A stretch of 64,000 nt of DNA. Origin: Zobellia alginiliquefaciens (GTDB lineage Bacteria; Bacteroidota; Bacteroidia; Flavobacteriales; Flavobacteriaceae). Positions 29,077-35,880 of the stretch are shown here, in pieces. Made by a program: the position numbers and the translations under genes. The stretch spans positions 744,001-808,000 of the forward strand of contig NZ_CP119758.1 of assembly GCF_029323795.1 (NCBI RefSeq). The letters are read 5' to 3'. The notes under the pieces are model-generated. The model was not told where the DNA came from. It worked only from the letters and a program-made list of their open reading frames with translations, and searched no databases. The number at the start of each line of letters is the position of its first letter. Within the stretch, counting starts at the first letter, position 1.

Positions 29077-29565
29077 ATGAAATACTTAAAAAATTATTTG
29101 TATTTGACCATTGCCATGTTTCTGTTCAATGGATGTAAAGAAGAATCAAAAAAAGTAATTAAAGCAGAACCTGTGGTCTTTAAAAAAGAAGGAGAACTGT
29201 CCATCTTTAAAAAAGAAACCGATAGCGTTATTGGTTCTTTTGATATAGAAATTGCAGATAGCGAATATGAAACCCAAACTGGTCTGATGTACAGGAAGAG
29301 CATGAAGGTGGACCGAGGTATGTTATTTGTTTTTCCTGAAGTTGCAGGGCATTCATTTTATATGAAGAATACGGAGTTCCCCTTAGACCTTATTTTCATT
29401 AAGGAAGATATGACCATTGCCAATTATCACGAAAATGCACAACCCATGAACGAGTCTAGCCTACCTTCACAAGGTGCCGTTCAATATGTTCTAGAATTGA
29501 ATGCTGGTCTGGTTCAAAAATTAGGTATCCAAACAGGAGACAGTATAGCTTACAAAAAAATGTAA
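29077..29565 (+). CDS. DUF192-domain lipoprotein
   Basis: A 162-aa lipoprotein with a signal peptide ending in FNGC (Cys20). The DUF192 domain spans about residues 55-160. Its hallmarks are QTGLMYRKSMKVDRGMLFVF, SFYMKNTEFPLDLIFI and the AVQYVLELNAG strand near the end. The function of DUF192 is not established. It lies between lgt and the GNAT gene, which begins six bases after its stop codon, so the genes are probably one operon. Confidence 0.88.
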   Translation: MKYLKNYLYLTIAMFLFNGCKEESKKVIKAEPVVFKKEGELSIFKKETDSVIGSFDIEIADSEYETQTGLMYRKSMKVDRGMLFVFPEVAGHSFYMKNTEFPLDLIFIKEDMTIANYHENAQPMNESSLPSQGAVQYVLELNAGLVQKLGIQTGDSIAYKKM

Positions 29566-29571
29566 TTTTAA

Positions 29572-30090
29572 ATGGATTTGCTTTTGGAGGGAGAAAACAC
29601 CGAACGATTGGTATTCCGAAAAGTACTCCCCTCTGATTTTGATACATGGCTGCCCTTTCATGAAGATAAACGGTCTTCAGAATTCTGGAAAGGATTACCG
29701 AGCGACCCAAAAATTGCTTGTCGGCAACAGTTTGATCACATATTTGAACGGTATGAAAACGGCTTGGGTGGTATGAATGCCCTAATTTTAAAATCAACTG
29801 GAGACTTAATTGGCTTATGCGGACTTCTTAAGCAAAATGTAGATAACATAGAAGAACTAGAAATAGGCTATTCCATCCTACCAAAATATTGGAAACAAGG
29901 TTATGCCTCCGAAGCTGCTAAAAAATGTAGAATGCACGCACGAAACAATCGTTTAGCTCCTTCCTTAATTTCCATAATCCACATAGACAACATCCCTTCT
30001 CAAAGAGTAGCTATGAATAATGGCATGCATTTAGAGAAAATTACAACCTATCATAACAATCCCGTATATATTTTTAGAGTGCAATTATGA
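29572..30090 (+). CDS. GNAT-family N-acetyltransferase (RimJ/RimL-like)
   Basis: A 172-aa acetyl-CoA-dependent acyltransferase. The fold is indicated by LVFRKVLPSDFD at the start, then LIGLCGLLKQN, the EIGYSILPKYWKQGYASEAAK acetyl-CoA-binding segment, and the late IDNIPSQRVAMNNGM motif typical of RimJ/RimL relatives. Its TGA stop overlaps an ATG as ATGA, the start of a 17-codon stub of an ABC-ATPase gene, showing that the two were translationally coupled before the insertion at 30141. A diverged copy of its last codons occurs at 35725-35847. The substrate is unknown. Confidence 0.88.
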   Translation: MDLLLEGENTERLVFRKVLPSDFDTWLPFHEDKRSSEFWKGLPSDPKIACRQQFDHIFERYENGLGGMNALILKSTGDLIGLCGLLKQNVDNIEELEIGYSILPKYWKQGYASEAAKKCRMHARNNRLAPSLISIIHIDNIPSQRVAMNNGMHLEKITTYHNNPVYIFRVQL

Positions 30091-30123
30091 CACAAAAACA
30101 TTGGGCTATATTTACTGCCAATA
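29986..30123. repeat. Left copy of the diverged GNAT/ABC junction duplication
   Basis: This segment aligns without gaps to 35743-35880. It covers the last GNAT codons, the shared ATGA and the first ABC codons. I count about 103 identities in 138 aligned bases (75%), mostly third-position and conservative changes, so both copies evolved under protein constraint before or after they were brought together. Confidence 0.85.
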
Positions 30124-30140
30124 CATCTCACATAAGATGA
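30087..30140 (+). pseudogene. 17-codon 5' stub of a double-ABC ATPase gene
   Basis: The reading MTQKHWAIFTANTSHIR, then stop, starts at the ATG that overlaps the GNAT stop codon. It matches the first residues of the intact ABC ATPase at 35844 (MTPKHWAVFTANTSQKG) and ends abruptly in unrelated AT-rich DNA. It is the broken-off beginning of the gene that originally followed the acetyltransferase. Nothing functional is expected from it. Confidence 0.8.
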
Positions 30141-30305
30141 TTTGATATAAAACATGAACATTCCCCTTTTTCCATGGAACCTTAAAAACTGAATGCAGGA
30201 ATGTTTTCTTTTTAAAATGAATTCTCTGAATATCACAGTTATTCTATTGGTAGTAATGATAAACGGTATGAGCTCAAAATACACAGTATCAATAAATCCC
30301 ATATT

Positions 30306-30373
30306 CCCTTACATCCATCTTATCCATAAATTATACGTTTCATCGATAGTTGGGTCCAAAATGGATGTAAGGG
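30306..30373. repeat. 13-base inverted repeat upstream of the giant lipoprotein gene
   Basis: CCCTTACATCCAT (30306-30318) is the exact reverse complement of ATGGATGTAAGGG (30361-30373). The 42-base spacer contains, on the minus strand, a TTG followed 21 bases later by TATAATTTA, loosely like a Bacteroidota promoter. It could be a hairpin, an operator pair or a very short invertible segment. Confidence 0.6.
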
Positions 30374-30403
30374 TATCTATAATTTAAACCGATTCCATAT
30401 CTT

Positions 30404-30435
30404 GTAGGACTTTCTTGTTAAAAAGAGAGTTCTAC
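30404..30435 (+). repeat. Imperfect hairpin in the leader of the giant lipoprotein gene
   Basis: GTAGGACTTTCTT (30404-30416) pairs with AAGAGAGTTCTAC (30423-30435), with two G-U pairs and a six-base loop. It lies 45 bases before the ATG at 30480 and would form in the 5' untranslated RNA. It has no T-tract, so it is not a terminator. Confidence 0.45.
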
Positions 30436-30479
30436 CGTTTACGGTGTTTAAAAAAAAGAATCGATAGTCCCTCGGAAAA

Positions 30480-33400
30480 ATGAAGAAGTACCTTAAGGTT
30501 TCAGTCTGCTGTTTCAGTCTTTTTTTAATAGCGTTGGCGTGCACCAAGGAGGTGGGCCTTATCACCGAGGTGGAGTTCGAGCTTACCGAGCAGCACACTG
30601 CGGAAGGCTTCGTGAACCAAGGGCTTCCCAGTACATTTACGATCGTACCGGAAGAGGTACTGGAGGACTACGAGTACAATATCACCTACGAGATACTGGA
30701 TGGCGAGGGCCATTTCGAGGATATGGAGGGCAACCCCTTGGAATCCGGAAAGGGATGGTCCATGCCCACGGGACTTAGCGCCCCACTTCTGTACAAGGGT
30801 TCCGCAACGGGGGAGCACAGGGTAAGGATAACAGGGGCCGACAACTTCGGCATCTCGGAGGATATCGAGGTCATGTACGAGCTTTCCGATGTCCCGGTGG
30901 TCTGGGAGGCCTCGAGCGAACTCTCACAGCTCGAACTTGAAAAGCCTGTAGCGCTTTCCCTTCTGTTGGAAACGGACGAGGCCTCGCAGGACGTGGACTA
31001 TGAGGCCATCTACGGGTTCGCTTCGGGCTCCGGGAGCCTTGAGCCGTCCGAGGAGAACGGCTATGCCCCGAACGGGGAATATGGTCCTATCTCGGCAGGT
31101 ACCTATCCCCTTGTCTTTACACCTTCCGAACTGGGGCCACAGCGATTGGTCTTCACCCTTAGGGACAGTAACGGCCAGGAAATAGAAACGGGACTGGACT
31201 TCAACGTTTCCGAGTTCATCGAGGTGATCTCCATAACCCTTTCGAGCCAGGATACGATAAAGATGAAACTGGGGGACGAGATACCCCCGGCCTTCGTTTT
31301 CGAACCGTCCAACGCTACCGACCAAGAGGTAACGGTGGTCTCCAGTGATCCCGATGTCGTATTCATCGACGAAAACAACGTTTGTATCGCGGTCGGGCTG
31401 GGTACGGCCCAGGTTACCGTTACCTCGGTCTCCAACCCCGATGCTAGCGACACGGTCACCGTAGAGGTGATCCCGCCGGACAGGGTACCGGTAACGGGCA
31501 TCACCGTTTCCCAGGAGAATCCCGGGGCCACGGGAGCGCAGCGCCAACTGGTGGCCGCGGTCCTTCCCCAGAACGCCACGGACCCGAGCGTGACCTGGTC
31601 CTCCGGTGACGATACGATAGCATCCATAGACGATAACGGCCTTCTGACCGGTCTTTCCGCGGGAACGGTGACGATAACGGCCACTTCGGTCTCCGACCCG
31701 GACGTGACGGGAAGCGTCATAGTGGAGATCACCGGTGTATCGTTGTTGTCGGCCAACGATATTGAGGCCTTCGCCCTGAACGGACAGATAGAGACCGCAA
31801 CGATAGACCCTTCCGCCCATATCGTTTCGGTGACCGTTCCCGAGGGTACGCTACTGAGCGTAGCACCTATTATGCTGACGGTATCGGAAGGGGCCACCGT
31901 AGAACCGGGGCTTCTACAGGCACGGGACTTCGGTTCCCCTGTTCAATATACCGTCACCTCGGGCAACGGTACAGAGCAGGTATGGACGGTGACCGCCAGT
32001 GTACTGACCATTCCGGTGGTGGGCGGTAACGACATCCTCGCTTTCGAGCTGCCCGGACAGAACGCTTCGGACATAGATACGGACAACCGTACCGTAACGG
32101 TGAACGTGCCAGATGGTACGGACCTGAACGTAGCGCCGAGCGTAATGGTCGTTTCACCGGACGCCACGGTGGACCCTGCGATAAATATTGTTAGAGATTT
32201 TTCGAGTGCCGTTACCTATACGGTCACCGCGGAGAACGGAACGCAACAGGAGTGGACCGTGAACGTGACCGTTTCCGCCCCGACGGGAAGCGATCAGAAC
32301 GCAATAACGGCCTTTGAGTTCCCGGGCCAGACCGATGTGGATATCGATGGAACAACCAATACGGTCATCGTTACGGTTCCCGATGGTACCAACTTGAATA
32401 CGGCCCCTTCGGTATTGAATATTTCCCCCAATGCTACGGTGACTCCCGCGATAGGGGATATACAGGATTTTAGCCAACCCGTAGCGTATACGGTCACCGC
32501 TGAAAATACTGATGAAAGAGTTTGGACGGTCAACGTTACCGTTACTGAAAACCAAGCACCTATCGCCAATGATGATACAACCGCAGTAGAATTGGGAGAA
32601 ACCGTACGCATCAATGTCATCGATAACGATTCAGATGTTGATAATCCAAATTCCGATCTGGTTATATCTGGTGTTCTTGGGGTACAACCTGAAAATGCAG
32701 GTTCGTTTACAATCGATGGTCAGGAAATCGTATTCACCAGTTCCGGTGATTATACCGGGGATGCCACGTTCGGCTATACCATTAACGACGGTAACCCGGG
32801 CAATGACGATTCTGCAGTAGTGACTGTAACAATAGCCCCACAAGCGAACGCAGCCCCTTTAGCGGATGCCGGTCCCGACCAGGCCATTACCCTTCCCACG
32901 AGTTCGGTTACCCTGGACGGTTCCGGAAGCAGTGATACCGCCCCCGGAACGATCGCCTCGTACGCTTGGACACAGGTCAGCGGTCCCACAACGGCGACGA
33001 TTGCTGCCCCGGGGAGCGCGAGTACCTCGGTAACGGGCTTGACGGAAGGAAACTATACGTTCAGGCTGACGGTGACCGACGATGGGACCCCGGCACTCAG
33101 CGATACGGACGATATCGTTATAACGGTGGGGGCCTTGCCCAACGTAGCTCCCGTAGCGGATGCCGGTCCGGACCAGGCCATTACCCTTCCCGCGAGTTCG
33201 GTAACGTTGGACGGTTCTGGAAGCAGCGATACCGCCCCCGGAACGATCGCCTCGTACGCTTGGACACAGGTCAGCGGTCCCACAACGGCGACGATTGCTG
33301 CCCCGGGGAGCGCGAGTACCTCGGTAACGGGCTTGACGGAAGGAAACTATACGTTCAGGCTGACGGTGACCGACGATGGGACCCCGGCACTCAGCGATAC

Positions 33401-35477
33401 GGACGATATCGTTATAACGGTGGGGGCCTTGCCCAACGTAGCTCCCGTAGCGGATGCCGGTCCGGACCAGGCCATTACCCTTCCCGCGAGTTCGGTAACG
33501 TTGGACGGTTCTGGAAGCAGCGATACCGCCCCCGGAACGATCGCCTCGTACGCTTGGACACAGGTCAGCGGTCCCACAACGGCGACGATTGCTGCCCCGG
33601 GGAGCGCGAGTACCTCGGTAACGGGCTTGACGGAAGGAAACTATACGTTCAGGCTGACGGTGACCGACGATGGGACCCCGGCACTCAGCGATACGGACGA
33701 TATCGTTATAACGGTGGGGGCCTTGCCCAACGTAGCTCCCGTAGCGGATGCCGGTCCGGACCAGGCCATTACCCTTCCCGCGAGTTCGGTAACGTTGGAC
33801 GGATCTGGAAGCAGCGATACCGCCCCCGGAACAATCGCCTCGTACGCTTGGACACAGGTCAGCGGTCCAACAACGGCGACGATTTCCGCCCCGGGGAGCG
33901 CGAGTACCTCGGTAACGGGCTTGACGGAAGGAAACTATACGTTCAGGCTGACGGTGACCGACGATGGGACCCCGGCACTCAGCGATACGGACGATATTGT
34001 TATAACGGTGGGGGCCTTGCCCAACGTAGCTCCCGTAGCGGATGCCGGTCCGGACCAGGCCATTACCCTTCCCGCGAGTTCGGTAACATTGAACGGTTCA
34101 GGAAGTAATGATACCGCCCCCGGTACAATCGCCTCCTACGCCTGGGCGCAGGTCAGCGGTCCCACAACGGCGACGATTGCCGCCCCGGGGAGCGCGAGTA
34201 CCTCGGTAACGGGCTTGACGGAAGGAAGCTATACGTTCAGGCTGACGGTGACCGACGATGGAACCCCGTCCCTTAGCGATACGGACGATATTGTTATAAC
34301 GGTGGGGGCCTTGCCCAACGTAGCCCCTGTAGCGGATGCCGGTCCCGACCAGTCCATCATCTTGCCTACGAGTTCGGTAACATTGAACGGTTCAGGAAGT
34401 AATGATACCGCCCCCGGTACAATCGCCTCCTACGCCTGGGCGCAGGTCAGCGGTCCTACAACGGCGACGATTGCCGCCCCGGGGAATGTGAGTACCTCGG
34501 TAACGGGCTTGGCGGAAGGAAGCTATACGTTCAGACTGACGGTGATGGACGATGGAACCCCGTCCCTTAGCGATACTGACGATATTGATATAACGGTGGG
34601 GGGCTTGCCCAACGTAGCTCCCGTAGCGGATGCCGGTCCGGACCAGGCCATCGCCCTTCCCGCGAGTTCGGTAACGTTGGACGGATCTGGAAGCAGCGAT
34701 ACCGCCCCTGGAGCGATCGCCTCCTACGCCTGGTCACAGGTCAGCGGTCCAACAACGGCGACGATTGCCGCCCCGGGGAGCACGAGTACATCGGTAACGG
34801 GCTTGGCGGAAGGAAGCTATACGTTCAGGCTGACGGTGACGGACGATGGAACTCCGGCACTCAGCGATACGGACGATATCATCGTTACTGTCGAAGCCTT
34901 AGTTCAGACACTAACATTAACTTCTGTTGATGTTAGCTATAATACAAACATAACCTCAACAGAGTATTTATCTGGTGGGCCTGGAGAATTGTGGGAAGAT
35001 TATGAAAAACATGAAATTAGCTCTGTAGAATTAGTTATTTCCAATGTAATTTCATCGAATAATAACTTAAATTACTTGTATATAGATGGAGTTAGATTCA
35101 ACTACAACGATACCGGAATTATTAAACCAATAGCAGGGTTTTTATCCAACAATGAAACTGGCCACTATGAAATGCAATTTGGATTTCCTCAGTTACTTGA
35201 TATAGAAAATGATTTCACCGATTCAGGTATTATGGAATATAGAAAGTCAAGAGCTGGAACTCCTAATATTATTACAATTCAAATAGAAGATACTAACGGA
35301 ATATTAAGTAATATAATTCAAGTAAATACACCTTCAAATTATGGGTTTAAAATAAGAGTTCATGAAACGCCATATACACCAATAGGAGGATTGTTTCCAA
35401 TGACGAAAAGGGTTAAGGTTGATGGTATTTTACAAACACCATATATTGAGGGGATATACAAATATGTGGATTTCTAA
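30480..35477 (+). CDS. Giant multi-domain Ig-like surface lipoprotein, GC-rich and repeat-bearing
   Basis: A 1665-aa predicted outer-membrane lipoprotein (lipobox ALAC, Cys21). Domain order: an N-terminal beta-rich region (22-240); two Ig-like group 2 (Big_2-like) domains (about 249-335 and 337-420); three DUF5018-like modules of about 90 aa, each with VP(D/E)GT and ending in xWTV (about 425-690); a cadherin/VCBS-like module (about 692-788) starting QAPIANDD; seven 98-aa PKD-like repeats (790-1475); and an unrelated 190-aa C-terminal domain (1476-1665). No T9SS sorting domain is present. Codons are GC-rich up to about 34900 apart from the VCBS region, then AT-rich. This suggests an acquired, mosaic adhesin-like protein that projects its C-terminal domain from the cell surface. 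It replaced the direct GNAT/ABC junction. Confidence 0.85.
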   Translation: MKKYLKVSVCCFSLFLIALACTKEVGLITEVEFELTEQHTAEGFVNQGLPSTFTIVPEEVLEDYEYNITYEILDGEGHFEDMEGNPLESGKGWSMPTGLSAPLLYKGSATGEHRVRITGADNFGISEDIEVMYELSDVPVVWEASSELSQLELEKPVALSLLLETDEASQDVDYEAIYGFASGSGSLEPSEENGYAPNGEYGPISAGTYPLVFTPSELGPQRLVFTLRDSNGQEIETGLDFNVSEFIEVISITLSSQDTIKMKLGDEIPPAFVFEPSNATDQEVTVVSSDPDVVFIDENNVCIAVGLGTAQVTVTSVSNPDASDTVTVEVIPPDRVPVTGITVSQENPGATGAQRQLVAAVLPQNATDPSVTWSSGDDTIASIDDNGLLTGLSAGTVTITATSVSDPDVTGSVIVEITGVSLLSANDIEAFALNGQIETATIDPSAHIVSVTVPEGTLLSVAPIMLTVSEGATVEPGLLQARDFGSPVQYTVTSGNGTEQVWTVTASVLTIPVVGGNDILAFELPGQNASDIDTDNRTVTVNVPDGTDLNVAPSVMVVSPDATVDPAINIVRDFSSAVTYTVTAENGTQQEWTVNVTVSAPTGSDQNAITAFEFPGQTDVDIDGTTNTVIVTVPDGTNLNTAPSVLNISPNATVTPAIGDIQDFSQPVAYTVTAENTDERVWTVNVTVTENQAPIANDDTTAVELGETVRINVIDNDSDVDNPNSDLVISGVLGVQPENAGSFTIDGQEIVFTSSGDYTGDATFGYTINDGNPGNDDSAVVTVTIAPQANAAPLADAGPDQAITLPTSSVTLDGSGSSDTAPGTIASYAWTQVSGPTTATIAAPGSASTSVTGLTEGNYTFRLTVTDDGTPALSDTDDIVITVGALPNVAPVADAGPDQAITLPASSVTLDGSGSSDTAPGTIASYAWTQVSGPTTATIAAPGSASTSVTGLTEGNYTFRLTVTDDGTPALSDTDDIVITVGALPNVAPVADAGPDQAITLPASSVTLDGSGSSDTAPGTIASYAWTQVSGPTTATIAAPGSASTSVTGLTEGNYTFRLTVTDDGTPALSDTDDIVITVGALPNVAPVADAGPDQAITLPASSVTLDGSGSSDTAPGTIASYAWTQVSGPTTATISAPGSASTSVTGLTEGNYTFRLTVTDDGTPALSDTDDIVITVGALPNVAPVADAGPDQAITLPASSVTLNGSGSNDTAPGTIASYAWAQVSGPTTATIAAPGSASTSVTGLTEGSYTFRLTVTDDGTPSLSDTDDIVITVGALPNVAPVADAGPDQSIILPTSSVTLNGSGSNDTAPGTIASYAWAQVSGPTTATIAAPGNVSTSVTGLAEGSYTFRLTVMDDGTPSLSDTDDIDITVGGLPNVAPVADAGPDQAIALPASSVTLDGSGSSDTAPGAIASYAWSQVSGPTTATIAAPGSTSTSVTGLAEGSYTFRLTVTDDGTPALSDTDDIIVTVEALVQTLTLTSVDVSYNTNITSTEYLSGGPGELWEDYEKHEISSVELVISNVISSNNNLNYLYIDGVRFNYNDTGIIKPIAGFLSNNETGHYEMQFGFPQLLDIENDFTDSGIMEYRKSRAGTPNIITIQIEDTNGILSNIIQVNTPSNYGFKIRVHETPYTPIGGLFPMTKRVKVDGILQTPYIEGIYKYVDF
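32847..34904 (+). repeat. Seven in-frame 294-bp tandem repeats
   Basis: Units start at 32847, 33141, 33435, 33729, 34023, 34317 and 34611, each exactly 294 bases (98 codons), with the motif ADAGPDQ and later SYAWxQVSGP. Units 2 and 3 appear identical at base level, unit 4 has a few changes, and units 5-7 share other variants (NGSGSND, GSYTF). Each unit encodes one PKD/Ig-type beta domain. The near-identity points to recent expansion or gene conversion, and to likely copy-number variation. Confidence 0.95.
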
Positions 35478-35721
35478 CCGCTATTTTTATAAGTTTAGCG
35501 ATATCTTAAAAAAGGTAACACTATATAATTAGAACAGAAAGCATATTTTGTAGGATTTTATTTAGAAATGTTTATCATTTCGCACATCTTTCTAAAGTAA
35601 TATTTCGAAGATACTGATAAAATTAGATAATTCATACCACTAAAATATTACCTACAACGCTATGTTAGTGACGTTTTATTAAATGTAAAATCAATGTGCA
35701 AAAAAACTTTTGATCTATTAA
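35478..35721. other. AT-rich non-coding segment after the giant lipoprotein gene
   Basis: No gene, tRNA or clear terminator is seen. A CGCTA/TAGCG five-base dyad sits just after the stop codon but lacks a proper T-tract. The segment is AT-rich, like the host genome and the gene's own C-terminal codons. It ends where homology to the acetyltransferase gene begins. Confidence 0.5.
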
Positions 35722-35724
35722 ATA

Positions 35725-35847
35725 GTTTCTATAATTCAGGTAGATAATATTCCATCTCAAAAGGCAGCCCTAACCAACGGAATGTATTTAGACAAAACCA
35801 CTATATACCATAACAATATTGTACATATTTTTAGAGTTCTTTTATGA
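35725..35847 (+). pseudogene. 3' fragment of a GNAT acetyltransferase gene
   Basis: An open frame (stop codon at 35719-35721) reads SIIQVDNIPSQKAALTNGMYL and continues to IFRVLL, matching the last 40 or so residues of the intact acetyltransferase at 29572 (SIIHIDNIPSQRVAMNNGMHL to IFRVQL). The TGA at 35845-35847 overlaps the ABC ATPase ATG as ATGA, the same coupling seen at 30087. The 5' three-quarters of the gene are missing. It is the right-hand half of the duplicated junction. Confidence 0.85.
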
Positions 35848-35880
35848 CACCAAAACATTGGGCCGTTTTTACGGCTAATA
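35743..35880. repeat. Right copy of the diverged GNAT/ABC junction duplication
   Basis: Partner of 29986-30123 (about 75% identical, no gaps). Here it is the ABC side that continues into an intact gene, while the GNAT side is truncated. The two copies bracket the 5.7-kb segment with the giant lipoprotein gene. Confidence 0.85.

Larger units (their letters stand above)
30141..30479. other. AT-rich non-coding leader of the giant lipoprotein gene
   Basis: No convincing gene. A 64-codon open frame at 30193-30387 has no homology cue and no Shine-Dalgarno-like context. The stretch holds a 13-base inverted repeat (30306-30373) and a second hairpin (30404-30435). It is strongly AT-rich, unlike the GC-rich gene it precedes, so it probably carries that gene's promoter and regulatory sites. 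Confidence 0.6.

Noticed and set aside
30193-30387. A 64-codon frame in the leader of the giant gene
   Set aside because: It spans both the inverted repeat and AT-rich non-coding DNA, has no family resemblance and no ribosome-binding context.
32966-34108. A 380-codon open frame on the plus strand with internal repeats, and several antisense frames at 30924-31897, 32154-32620 and 33053-33577
   Set aside because: They are out-of-frame shadows of the GC-rich repeat gene. Low stop-codon density follows from composition, and the frames repeat every 294 bases with the real gene.
32847-34904. Tandem repeats considered as a CRISPR array or satellite
   Set aside because: The units are 294 bases, contiguous without spacers, and keep one reading frame encoding PKD-like domains.
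30480-35477. Giant gene considered as a T9SS cargo protein
   Set aside because: It has a lipobox signal peptide, and its C-terminus lacks the sorting-domain motifs seen in the proteins at 18745 and 20287.
30141-35724. Insertion considered as an insertion sequence, phage or integrative element
   Set aside because: No transposase, integrase, phage gene, terminal inverted repeat or attachment-site duplication was seen; only diverged flanking homology.
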